DNA of 64,000 nucleotides, from contig NW_023503301.1 in NCBI RefSeq assembly GCF_014529535.1, positions 1 through 64,000 on the forward strand, given 5' to 3'. The DNA comes from Bradysia coprophila (lineage: Eukaryota; Arthropoda; Insecta; Diptera; Sciaridae). How positions within the stretch are numbered: position 1 is the first letter of the stretch; each line of letters opens with the position of its first letter. The notes under the pieces were generated by a model that was not told the origin of the DNA, did not search any database, and worked only from the letters and a program-made list of their open reading frames with translations. The translations under genes were made by a program, and so were the position numbers. Shown in pieces: positions 9,958 to 20,852 of this stretch.

Positions 9958-12900
9958 ATGTCTTCTCAAAATAATTATCGCGAGTTTTTTGAATTGTACA
10001 CAAAACTGTTCGTGTCTTTGGGCGGCAAAAATCAATGTAAGTTGTCTCCCCGAAACACACGTAGATATAGATACTCAAAAAATGGTTCGATCGGTTAAAG
10101 AACGATTGAATCACAGTTAGCTTGTAAAATGAAATATGCGACGTGATGTCTAACGCTTGTTTCATCAATCTAAATGGATTCCTGTACATTGTGTTGTTTT
10201 ACTCGACTCCCGTTCTGTTTTGGCTAATTTACAAAATCGTTTTTTACGCATTGTCCAAAGCGGAGACGGCTATATGTACAAAATCAATTAAAATTCCCGG
10301 CCATCGCAGTGAGATTTGAATTCTAACAAATTTGTTTTGGTTTTACAGCGGAAATCAGTCAACGCGTCTCTGCATTTGTCTCCGAATCAGCTAAAAGCAA
10401 AACCATCCATGACGAATCAACACTGCTGAGTGCCATCATCAACCATTTAACAACAACTCAGTCGGCAAGTGAAGCCAATGCCTTCCGTACATCTTACGAT
10501 CGACTGGTCCATTCTGTGAGTGCAACATTTTTTTTTTTGCACATTCGCTAAATAAGCGGGCACACCACACACTGTAACCACTGCCTTGGTATTTTGATAT
10601 TTAGATGGAACCGAAGAGTCGAACAGCCATCATAGCATTTCTATTTTTTATGGCCGATACCAAAAAGTCCGGAACACCATCAGCATCCGTCGACCCAAAA
10701 AATGTCGATATGTTGATGTCGGCGGGAAGGAATTTCTTCTCCAACAAAATAACGTCTTCCGAATCTTATCAGAATGTGCCAACCGCAAGTTTTATGCCGA
10801 GTGTAAGTGCGATTCGTCTAAAAAACGACCACTTCGACTGACTTCGTTTGCTTATGTTTCTCAGTCACAGATCAGTTCCAGTATTTCGGACAATCAACTA
10901 AATATTCGGCAACGTTCGTATCATTCCACCGTTACAAACAGTAGTGCGTCGCGAGACGATTTCGATCTGCATGTGAATCAACGGAAATTGGCCGAAGATC
11001 TCGTCCAAGAAGTGATTTATTCGTTTACCGGCATTCAGGGCAAATATTTGAAAAAGGACATCATTTCCGGCGGTTTCAAATTGGATACTAAGGCCAGCAC
11101 ATTGTCAGCAACCGATGCTGGTATGCTGATACGATTGGCTCAGCTCGGATATTATCACAATCACGTCCAATCGTATACGGATCCCAAGTCTGGCAAGGGA
11201 CCAATGGGTTTGCTCGGCCAAGGACTGGTGACCGCATTGAAAGATGAACTGACCAAATACTATGGAATGGTAGCCATGCTGCAGGAACAGCTGAACCGTA
11301 GCAAACAGTACGATTCGGCTGAACAGATTACCCTCATGAAAGTGATGCTATGGATAGTGGAGCCGATGCACCGACTTCAATGGTTGAACACAATTTGTGA
11401 GGCGTGCCAGGAGAAGAAAGGTGGCGATCTGGCAACGATTGTTTCTAATTTTCGCCAGAACGGTGATCCGATGGTAAAATCACTTGTCAATGATCTGCTG
11501 CTCGCTACATGCCGTCCATTAAAACATATGCTCAGCAAATGGTTGTTGGAGGGAGAGATTGAAGATCCGCATTCGGAATTCTTTGTGGAAATTTTGCCCG
11601 ATGTGGGAATTGAACGGTTGTGGAGCTTAAAGTATCGGGTTCGTACGTCAATGCTGCCATGTTTTATATCCAAGTGAGTTGAAACGTTTGGCTGAGTGTT
11701 GGTAGAATCTAAAAAATCACGAAACTTTCCAGCAAACTTGCCAACAAAATATTAGTCACCGGAAAAAGCATAAATTTTCTGCGGGAGATTTGTCAAGACA
11801 CCACACCGATATCCGGAAAAGAAGATTTGAAACAGCATTTCTTGTCAAACAGTAAGAACGCCAGCCTCCGACTAACGTGTCGTTTTCCACCAAAATTTTC
11901 TGTTTTTTTCAAATCTTTTCAGAGGATGATGATCTGGTGTCATTCATTCCGGATACCAAACTGCATACGCTTATCGATAACGTTTATTACAACACGTCGA
12001 AGAAAGTCCTGGACATTGTTGTCGACGGTCACAAATTGTTGCACCATTTACAGGCAATGAAAAACTATTTACTGCTCGGCCAGGGCGACTTCATCGGCAC
12101 TTTAATGGAAAGCATAAAGTAAATGTGACATGAATCCGACGTCCCAGACACCGTTCTTATTTCAAAATGAACCCGTTACAGATCTCAACTGGACCGGCCA
12201 TGCAAAGAGCTGCACATTTACGAATTGAATTCCATTTTGGATGCAGCGATTCGATCAACCACAGCCAAATATGATGACCCGGATATTACGAATCAGTTGA
12301 CTGTGTCAATGTTGCACGATTTCCATAGTAAGTTTCGTTTGATAAGCTGGGGTGGCTCAACGGTATTGAGAGTTCGTTTTTCTCATTTCAGCTGACAGAG
12401 GCTGGGATGTGTTCACACTTCACTATACTGTTCGTGGACCACTGTCAACCATGCTGGAACCATCGATGATCAAATATCACATGCTGTTCAAACGTCTGTG
12501 GGCCCTGAAGCACGTCGAGTATGTTGTGTGTTCGAAGATTTGGAAGGATATGATCTGTCATGCAAAGGTGGATTGTTTGTCGAACACTTGTTTTTCGATC
12601 GGTTCCAATTTACACGAAATTGTCTCGTTTCTCTTCCAGCTGCTGCGTTCAATGAAACAGGATCTGGATGCGATAACATATCCGCTGCAACTGTATACGT
12701 CGACAATGATCCATTTCATTCAGCAAATTCAGTATTACATTTTGTTCGAGGTGATTGAATGCTCCTGGACGAATATGCTCGAACGGATCGAAAAAGCGCG
12801 TGCATTGGACGATATTCTGGAGGCGCATCAGGAATTCCTGAAAGATGCGCACGACGGTGCATTCTTCAATAAAAATGCCAGCATTTTCTCGACGATGGAC

Positions 12901-13338
12901 TCGGCATTTGCCGCCTGTCTGAAGCTGGAAAAATGGCAAGAGAACTTCTACGATCTGTGTATGAAAGAGTTGAATGCCCGAAAGGCCGAAGAAGAAATGA
13001 TCCGAACGAGCGGCGCAAAGGGAAAGTATGGCTTGACGGCCGACAAACGGCTCGAACGAGATCAGGAGCGAAAGGTGTTCGAGGAGTGTCTGCCAAAAAT
13101 GCACTGTGACCTGAAAGTGATCGGTAAGGATTTCGAAACGCATGTGAGAACCGTACTGTTAGCATTAGCGTCGAGTAATGATCACAATTTGCAATTGTTC
13201 GGCACTCGGCTTGACTTCAATGAATATTACAAGAAACGCGATCAGAATTTGGAAGCTCCATTGAGTTTTGGCAATATACGACACAGCAGTATGATGATGC
13301 AGAGGCAACGGAACAGCAATAATCGATACAATAATTAA
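9958..13338 (+). CDS. Grip91: gamma-tubulin complex component 3 (GCP3 / Grip91-type)
   Basis: Nine exons: 9958-10036, 10349-10515, 10605-10802, 10865-11673, 11733-11851, 11923-12118, 12182-12327, 12392-12567, 12640-13338. All introns are GT-AG and phases agree, giving 862 residues. The product is a Spc97/Spc98-family protein of the gamma-tubulin ring complex, which nucleates microtubules at centrosomes and spindles. The N-terminal GRIP region begins in exon 4 (LVQEVIYSFTGIQGKY), GKSINFLREIC lies mid-protein, and the C-terminal half has the GCP3-like run GWDVFTLHYTVRGP, FIQQIQYYILFEVIECSW and RLDFNEYYKKRD near the end. I compared these blocks with vertebrate GCP3 from memory; agreement is strong throughout. 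The ATG at 9958 opens the only long frame joined to exon 2 and fits the usual family length. Exons after 10.3 kb are CG-richer than flanking repeats. Orthology to Grip91 rather than another GCP rests on the C-terminal blocks. Confidence 0.93.
12568..12639 (+). other. in-frame 72-bp intron of the GCP3 gene (exitron-like)
   Basis: GCAAAG then GTGGAT at 12567/12568 and TCTCTTCCAG at 12630-12639 are good splice sites. Removing them yields CHAKLLRSMKQ, matching the GCP3 family (CNAKLLRNM in vertebrates, from memory). The intron is 24 codons with no stop, so retention would give an in-frame longer protein. Confidence 0.75.
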
Positions 13339-13581
13339 GAGAGTGTCACGCTAACACATCGGGCTATATTGTGCTCGCCATACTTGTTTGATCTGATTCC
13401 AGTTAACTGAATTCGTTTTTTTGTGTCGCCCGGTTTTGTTATCGTGCTGAGTAGCTAACTCAATTAATTTGTTCGTGTAATTTCGCCCTAATTAATAATT
13501 ATTTTTACGGTTAGTGCCACCATTAAATGCCATTTTGTTCCAATAACTGCAAGAAAAAGACATCAAAATAACTTATTTGTT

Positions 13582-13587
13582 AATAAA
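13582..13587 (+). terminator. putative polyadenylation signal of the GCP3 gene
   Basis: AATAAA lies 244 bases after the stop codon at 13338, in AT-rich sequence that fits a short 3' UTR. Confidence 0.45.
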
Positions 13588-13599
13588 TCTAAATTTGTT

Positions 13600-14663
13600 A
13601 ATCTCGGAATCATTTTTACGCTGCACAAACACACCTCAGTGCATCAGTCTGCTGATCTACACATCAGTATCAACATAAAATCCACCACTTGCTGATAGTC
13701 TTTAGCGCGTGCAAAAAGTTATGTTTCACTCACTTCGACCAAGGTATCCCACGAATTTTTGGTAAAACGCAGACATTTGAAGGAAAAGATTTACTATTTT
13801 CGCATAGGTTCAGTGGACGCCAGTGAAATTTAGTCATGAATTTTCTTCAGCTGTTTTTCAGCTCGTCATGTGAACAAAAGTGCTTGTTCATCCAGTAAAA
13901 AAGTTACGGCTACACGCACGTAGTGGTAAAACTGTGTGAACAATTTTGATTGTATGCGTAGACCAACTGAAAAACAAATGAGTCAAATCCATGCCTAAAT
14001 ATCTCAGGAACTACTAAGCCGATTTTGAAAAACTTTTTTTCCCTGAAAGGTAGTAACAGTGCGGTTGTGAAGGTTAGTCTCTTTCTCTTGCAAAAGTAAT
14101 AAGAAACCTTAAAAATTGAATTAATGAGATTTCCTGCTGTACTTTACCGAGATCCATTATTTCATAAAAAATCGTTATTTCTCGAGAGGAAATCAGTTCC
14201 GGATCCCTTAGTCGAGTCTTTACATGTCTTGTTTGGTATCAACCGAAGGGTTTGGATGTGATCTTTATGAAACAATTGAAAAAAAATAGCTCGGACCTAT
14301 TAGCTAAAAAAAATACGGGGAAAACCCACATAACCATCGAAATTTCCTTTAAGTTCGTCGAAAACGGGATTCCAATCATATATCAAAGGTTCGAATATGG
14401 TGTGTAAGGTACCGTTGTAAAGGTTTGAGTCTCTACTTCTTAAAATTGTGCTTATAAAACATTTCACAAAGGGTCATTTTTTACTCATTTTTTTAGGAAT
14501 CAACTTTTCTCGAGAAGGCCCGGGCAAAACATTTTAAATTTAGGAGAAAAATAATCGTTAGGATCACTTCAATCATTTTTAACAAGAAAACCCCACGTTT
14601 ACGAACTTTTCGAAAAAAAAGTTGTTCAACCGCACCGTGACGAGTTATGAATTTTGAGCTTAA
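13600..14663. other. gene-free stretch with old repeat remnants
   Basis: From about 13980 it contains degraded blocks of the type ATCTCAGGAACTACTAAGCC, GATTTTGAAAAACTTTTTTTCCCTG and GTGCGGTTGTGAAGGTT. Similar phrases recur at 17450-17740, so this looks like ancient mobile-element sequence. No gene seen. Confidence 0.5.
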
Positions 14664-17396
14664 ACGAGCCATCAGAACAGTCGGAGCGTTTGCTGCGACT
14701 GAGCCCCGTACAAACCCGTATATCTATTGCGTACGTGACCCTAGTGCGTCTGTCACCCTACTTTGACCTTAAGCCTATTGTGCCGGTTAATGTAGTTAAA
14801 GTAAAATTATTATGGATTGTGTACATCTTAGAAATTGCGCATAGCGCAATTACGAAGCCCCGTACGACGTTCCTTTCAAATAAAACAAAAATTTCAAATA
14901 CACATCGGGCCTAGTATCGGCCTCAGTCCGAGGATCCAAATTTAATTTTTTTTTCAACTACATTCTATTCGGCCTTTGATTACCTTCCAAATGAAACAAA
15001 AAATACGGAAAACGGATGAAATTTACTCGAGTTCTATGTAAAATACACATAGGGCCCTAGTAACGGCCTTAGTCCAAAGACCCAAATTTAATTTTTTTTC
15101 AACTACATTCTATTCGGCCTTTGATTACCTTCCAAATGAAACAAAAATTACGAAAAACGGATGAAATTTGCTCGAGTTGTATGTAAAATACGCATAGGGC
15201 CCTAGTAGCGGCCTTAGTCCGAGGACCCAAATTTAATTTTTTTTTCAACAACATTCTATTCGGCCTTTGATTACCTTCCAAACGACACAAAAATTACGAA
15301 AAACGAATGAAATTTACTCGAGTTCAATGTAAAATACACATAGGGCCCTAGTAGCGGCCTTAGTCCAAGGACCAAAATTTAATTTTTTTTCAACAACATT
15401 CTATTCGGCCTTTGATTACCTTCCAAATGAAACAAAAATTACGAAAAACGGATGAAATTTGCTCGAGTTATATGTAAAATACACATAGGGCCCTAGTAGC
15501 GGCCTTAGTCCAAGGACCCAAATTTATTATTTTTTTTCAACAACATTCTATTCGGTGTTCGATTATCTTTCAAATGAAACAAAAATTACGAAAAACGAAT
15601 GAAATTTACTCGAGTTGTATGTAAAATACGCATAGGGCACTAGTAGCGGCCTTAATCCGAGGACCCAAATTTAATTTTTTTTTTCAACAACATTCTATTC
15701 GGCCTTTGATTACCTTCCAAATGACACAAAAATTACGAAAAACGAATGAAATTTACTCGAGTTCAATGTAAAATACACATAGGGCCCTAGTATCGGCCTC
15801 AGTCCGAGGACCCAAATTTAATTTTTTTTCAACAACATTCTATTCGGCCTTTGATTACCTTCCAAATGAAACAAAAATTACGAAAAACGGATGAAATTTG
15901 CTCGAGTTGTATGTAAAATACGCATAGGGCCCTAGTAGCGGCCTTAGTCCGAGGACCCAAATTTAATTTTTTTTTCAACAACATTCTATTCGGCCTTTGA
16001 TTACCTTCCAAATGACACAAAAATTACGAAAAACGAATGAAATTTACTCGAGTTCAATGTAAAATACACATAGGGCCCTAGTAGCGGCCTTAGTCCAAGG
16101 ACCAAAATTTAATTTTTTTCAACAACATTCTATTCGGCCTTTGATTACCTTCCAAATGAAACAAAAATTACGAAAAACGGATGAAATTTGCTCGAGTTAT
16201 ATGTAAAATACACATAGGGCCCTAGTAGCGGCCTTAGTCCAAGGACCCAAATTTATTATTTTTTTTCAACAACATTCTATTCGGTGTTCGATTATCTTTC
16301 AAATGAAACAAAAATTACGAAAAACGAATGAAATTTACTCGAGTTGTATGTAAAATACGCATAGGGCACTAGTAGCGGCCTTAATCCGAGGACCCAAATT
16401 TAATTTTTTTTTCAACAACATTCTATTCGGCCTTTGATTACCTTCCAAATGACACAAAAATTACGAAAAACGAATGAAATTTACTCGAGTTCAATGTAAA
16501 ATACACATAGGGCCCTAGTATCGGCCTCAGTCCGAGGACCCAAATTTAATTTTTTTTCAACAACATTCTATTCGGCCTTTGATTACCTTCCAAATGAAAC
16601 AAAAATTACGAAAAACGGATGAAATTTGCTCGAGTTGTATGTAAAATACGCATAGGGCCCTAGTAGCGGCCTTAGTCCGAGGACCCAAATTTAATTTTTT
16701 TTTCAACAACATTCTATTCGGCCTTTGATTACCTTCCAAATGACACAAAAATTACGAAAAACGAATGAAATTTACTCGAGTTCAATGTAAAATACACATA
16801 GGGCCCTAGTAGCGGCCTTAGTCCAAGGACCAAAATTTAATTTTTTTCAACAACATTCTATTCGGCCTTTGATTACCTTCCAAATGAAACAAAAATTACG
16901 AAAAACGGATGAAATTTACTCGAGTTGTATGTAAAATACGCATAGGGCCCTAGTAGCTTCTCACTTCTAAGGCCCTAACTCACGGTCCACTCACCCGATT
17001 TAAAAAAAAACTTTTTTTCCTGGATTGGTATTGACAATACCAATCATTTGCCGTGTCATTTACATTTCCATCGTTTATTTTGCCATAAATATTACCAAAA
17101 GACCTTAAATCACTTAGGTGGCCCTAACTCACGAAGGGCCGACCCGAATATGCCCATCTTCGAACTTAGCCTCACTATTTTGACTATCTTTCAGGGATTT
17201 TTTTTTTTTTGAAATCGGATTTGATTTACTTAAGATATCGACGTGACAGACAGACGGACAGACGGCCCAAATTTTTATTGCGGATTCGTTATCTATGAAC
17301 ATAGGCAAACACTTTGCCCTTACCGTCTGCTTCGAATTCCATCAATTACACACGGCATCGTAATCCTATTAGCCCCTTCGTACTTCGTACGGGGCT
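14664..17396 (+). mobile_element. satellite-carrying non-coding mobile element, copy 1 (Helentron-like?)
   Basis: Compared with copies at 19600 and 50167, the left border is ACGAGCCATCAGAACAGTCG. A conserved left block of about 260 bases follows, then a variable number of 146-bp repeats, then a conserved right block (GGCCCTAACTCACGG, GAAGGGCCGACCCGAATATG, a CAGACAGACGGACAGACGG run, CACACGGCATCGTAATCC). It ends in a hairpin at 17371-17396 (AGCCCCTTCGTAC, then GTACGGGGCT). Short ends, central tandem repeats and a 3' hairpin resemble non-autonomous Helitron/Helentron (DINE-1-like) elements, but I see no diagnostic protein and no target-site duplication. No coding capacity. Confidence 0.75.
14935..16960 (+). 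repeat. 146-bp tandem array with 730-bp higher-order period
   Basis: About 14 copies of a 145-147 bp unit (GGCCTTTGATTACCTTCCAA, GAAAAACG-ATGAAATTTNCTCGA, TAGGGCCCTAGTAGCGGCC). Five consecutive units form a higher-order repeat: identical diagnostic variants recur at 15099, 15829 and 16557, that is every 728-730 bases. One unit type carries GGTGTTCGATTATCTTTC instead of the usual block. Confidence 0.9.
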
Positions 17397-17855
17397 AAAA
17401 AAATCAGTGAAATCAGCATTTTTCGTCGTATTCTTTAAAGGCTTTTCAGTTTTTGCACAACAACTTCCGAACCGTATGGCCGATTGATTTCATGTCGAGC
17501 TCAAAATTCATTACTTTTGACTATCGTTTAGGGAAAAATAAAAAAAATTCAAAATCGGCTCAAATGTCTCACAAATTTTGTTTAAAAAAAGTTGGTTTTT
17601 ACAGTTTTTCGACAATATCTTCTGAACCATATAGTCGGTTGACTTTACATCGGACTCAAAATTCATAACTTTTCACTGCCTTTCAACACAAAAAGGTTAT
17701 CAAAATCGGTTCAGGAGTTTCTGAGATATCGGAGACACGCCCTTTAGTTATGTTGCCGACGATATAATGAACCAAAGCAAAGCAGAGCTCACACTTGTAT
17801 GAATCAATAAAACACGAACTACAAACACACTAGTTTGCGAACGGGATAAAAAAGA
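17397..17855. other. gap between mobile element and glucanase gene, old repeats
   Basis: Two diverged tandem units of about 130 bases (CCGAACCGTATGGCCGATTG and TGAACCATATAGTCGGTTG, each followed by TCAAAATTCAT-ACTTTTnnCT). They resemble the 13.98-14.64 kb remnants. No gene seen. Confidence 0.5.
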
Positions 17856-17856
17856 A

Positions 17857-17862
17857 TTTATT
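17857..17862 (-). terminator. polyadenylation signal of the GH5 gene
   Basis: AATAAA on the minus strand, 16 bases beyond the stop codon at 17878-17880. Such a short distance is plausible for a compact intronless gene. Confidence 0.5.
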
Positions 17863-17877
17863 TTTTTTGCCTTACAA

Positions 17878-19002
17878 TTAGCACTGAGCATTGGTATGAT
17901 CGGAAAAAGTCCATGCGTTGATAATTCCCTCTTGGACGAGTTGCTCAAACGACCACACATTTGAATTAATCTTATTTTTCAATGCCCAGAATGTTCCCCC
18001 TGCTCCGCCAGTCTTAAAGACGGATATTTGAGTGTCCATCATTTGTCTTAGCCACCAGTCGCTGTTTGGAACTCCAGATGCTAGGGACCACTCACCGAAA
18101 AATACCGGCAAATGGAAACTCTGGGCGTAGCTTCGTGTGTTGCAAATATTTCGAATGATTGAGTTGGTATCGGTATCGGGTGGAAAAGCGTGATAGGGAT
18201 GAAGATCGATAACGGCATTCGCGGGAGGTAGAAGGAAACCCGAAAATGCGTTCAGACCTTGGAAACCATCGTGGAACATCATTGGCACTTTGTACGGTGA
18301 AGCATTGATAATATTAAAAGCATTGTTGTAGAAGCCTTTTAATATGTTCAATTGATTGGTGCCTGATACTCTCGGTTCATTGGCAGATTGTACTGAGGCG
18401 ATTTTAGATTTCAATGTAGATGGCAGCCCGTTCATCCAATCAACGACAGCCTGTACAGTTCTTAAACTGCGTTGAATGTTGTAGTCGCTGAAAAATTCAA
18501 TCGGCCCAATGCGTCCCGAATGAGCCTCTCCATTCTGCGAGCCTGGCAGTCCATGTAGGTCAATGATGGCAAATATGTTATATTTGTTGCAGTATCCAAG
18601 AATGCGTTCTAATTGAGCTTTCTGTCCAGAGCTGACGTACGGTTCGTTACCATCGGGTTGAATAAATGCCCAATATCCCACTGGTATACGTACATGATTT
18701 GCGTGAACTCCAGACATTAGCTTGAAATCATCTTCAGTAATCCAACTATTCCAATGGTCCTGTAATGCTTGTGCCGGATTTGAAGCCTGCTGGCAGAAGG
18801 TCCATTCATCTTCGGCATTGGGAGCGTACCTATTAAAAATGGTGTGATCCATCCATCTCTCTAACACCAGCCAATTGCCCAAATTAGCACCCCATGCTTT
18901 CATTGACCAATAGTTCCATTCCGTTCCAGATTGGGCTGACGTCAAGTCCAAAGTCAATGCAAATATAGCTACAGCTATAAACGCCTTGGTAATAAAGGCC
19001 AT
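17878..19002 (-). CDS. secreted GH5 glucan 1,3-beta-glucosidase (exo-1,3-glucanase), intronless
   Basis: The frame of 374 codons starts at ATG 19002. An upstream in-frame TTG at 19011 is not a credible start. Residues 1-23 are a signal peptide (hydrophobic run ending TSA before QS), so the enzyme is secreted. The rest matches the fungal-type exo-1,3-glucanase branch of glycoside hydrolase family 5 (EXG1-like, usually assigned to subfamily 9): GANLGNWLVLERW at the N-terminus, WITEDDFKLM, VRIPVGYWAF, IIDLHGLPGSQNG, the acid/base Glu at about residue 209 in SANEPRVSG, DLHPYHAF, and the nucleophile Glu at about residue 304 in FFGEWSLASG. A C-terminal FWALKN block follows. Predicted activity is release of glucose from 1,3-beta-glucan, as in fungal walls or callose. 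All key residues are present and there is no frameshift. A secreted, single-exon, fungal-type enzyme between split insect genes suggests horizontal acquisition, which remains inference. Confidence 0.92.
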   Translation of the reverse strand: MAFITKAFIAVAIFALTLDLTSAQSGTEWNYWSMKAWGANLGNWLVLERWMDHTIFNRYAPNAEDEWTFCQQASNPAQALQDHWNSWITEDDFKLMSGVHANHVRIPVGYWAFIQPDGNEPYVSSGQKAQLERILGYCNKYNIFAIIDLHGLPGSQNGEAHSGRIGPIEFFSDYNIQRSLRTVQAVVDWMNGLPSTLKSKIASVQSANEPRVSGTNQLNILKGFYNNAFNIINASPYKVPMMFHDGFQGLNAFSGFLLPPANAVIDLHPYHAFPPDTDTNSIIRNICNTRSYAQSFHLPVFFGEWSLASGVPNSDWWLRQMMDTQISVFKTGGAGGTFWALKNKINSNVWSFEQLVQEGIINAWTFSDHTNAQC

Positions 19003-19599
19003 CGTTTTCAATTCAATACTAGAATCCTGTGTCTACTCGGCAATAAACGTTCGTCCAGAAGTAAATAAATGCAACTGGTGAGAGTGAGCGTCCGAATAAA
19101 TGATTTCAACTCCGAATCTGAGGTTTTTATCTTGTTTACTACAAACCACTCAACATATTTAGTAATCTGTTCCCCATGAGTGGGCGGAAAATCACACCGT
19201 TAAATTTTGATGAGATAAACTATCTACTGTCTCAAAAACGTGAGGTAAGGTGAAATTTAGCCCACAGCCTGTGGTGAAAAACTACCTCAATTTTTTTAAA
19301 GAAAAATCTCAGTTGCCAATGGAGGCAATGATGGAAATGGAGGAGATTATATTCACACGTTTAAGGTTTATTTGAGTCGATCCTGGATTGCTTTTAAATT
19401 TTAGGCGTGCAAGACATTGGCTCAAAATTAATCAAAAGATTTCCTTTTATCTACTTTGTCCTTTACCCCATGCCAATTGAAATGAATTACGAACAAGCAA
19501 GTCATTTTCTCTTATACTTAGTTGATAAGACAATAAAAAGATTATTTCTATTTTGCAAAAAACATTTATCAAAAGTTAAGAAGCTCAAAATGAAAAAAA
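19003..19599. other. upstream region of the GH5 gene
   Basis: Presumed promoter of the minus-strand glucanase gene. GATAAAAA on the minus strand near 19125-19132 could serve as a TATA element, about 125 bases before the start codon, but this is weak. No other gene seen; 19400-19600 is AT-rich and ends at the next mobile element. Confidence 0.3.
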
Positions 19600-20852
19600 A
19601 CGAGCCATCAGAACAGTCGGAGCGTTTGCTGCGACTGAGCCCCGTACAAACCCGTATATCTATTGCGTACGTGACCCTAGTGCGTCTGTCACCCTACTTT
19701 GACCGTAAGCCTATTGCGCCGGTTAATGTAGTTAAAGTAAAATTATTATGGAATGTGTACATCTTACAAAGCCCCGTACGACGTTCCTTTCAAATGAAAC
19801 AAAAATTTCAAATCGCCCTAAAATTTTTTTTGAAGGGCCTAGTATCGGCCTCAGTCCGAGGACCCAAATTTAAAATTTTTTTCAACTACATTCTATTCGG
19901 CCTTTGATTACCTCCCAAATGAAACAAAAATTACGAAAAACGGATGAAATTTGCTCGAGTTGTATGTAAAATACACATAGGGCCCTAGTAGTGGCCTTAG
20001 TCCAAGGACCCAAATTTAATTTTTTTTCAACAACATTCTATTCGGCCTTTGATTACCTTCCAAATGAAACAAAAATTACGAAAAACGGATGAAATATACT
20101 CGAGTTATATGTAAAATACACATAGGGCCCTAGTAGTGGCCTTAGTCCAAGGACCCAAATTTAATTTTTTTTCAACAACATTCTATTCGGCCTTTGATTA
20201 CCTTCCAAATGACACAAAAATTACGAAAAACGGATGAAATATACTCGAGTTATATGTGAAATACACATAGGGCCCTAGTAGCGGCCTTAGGCCAAGGACC
20301 CAAATTTAATTTTTTTTCAACAACATTCTATTCGGCATTCGATTACCTTCCAAATCAAACAAAAATTACGAAAAACGAATGAAATTTACTCGAGCTCTAT
20401 GTAAAATACACATAGGGCCCTAGTAGCATTTCACTTCTAAGGCCCTAACTCACGGTACACTCACCCGATTTAAAAAAAACTTTTTCCTGGATTGGTATTG
20501 ACAATACCTATCATTTGCCGTGTCATTTACATTTCCATCGTTTATTTTGCCATAAATATCACCAAAAGACCTTAAATCACTTAGGTGGCCCTAACTCACG
20601 AAGGGCCGACCCGAATATGCCCATCTTCGAACTTAGCCTCACTATTCAGGGAAAAAAAAAATTTTTGAAATCGGATTTGATTTACTCAAGATATCGACGT
20701 GACAGACGGACAGACGGACAGACAAAATTTTTATTGCAGATTCGTCATCTATGAACATAGGCAAACACTTTGCCCTTACCGTCTGCTTCGAATTCCATCA
20801 ATTACACACGGCATCGTAATCCTTTAAGCCCCTTTGTACTTCGTACAGGGCT
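19600..20852 (+). mobile_element. satellite-carrying non-coding mobile element, copy 2
   Basis: Same left border (CGAGCCATCAGAACAGTCGG) and right hairpin (20827-20852, AGCCCCTTTGTAC then GTACAGGGCT) as copy 1, same orientation, but only about four 146-bp units instead of about 14. The left block lacks around 25 bases near 19770 relative to copy 1 (GAAATTGCGCATAGCGCAATT). Confidence 0.75.

Noticed and set aside
15099..16748. Three identical 63-codon minus-strand frames at 15099, 15829 and 16557, resembling a repeated small gene
   Set aside because: They are translations of the 146-bp satellite; their identity reflects the 730-bp period, and the frame does not continue in the other units or in copies 2 and 3 of the element.
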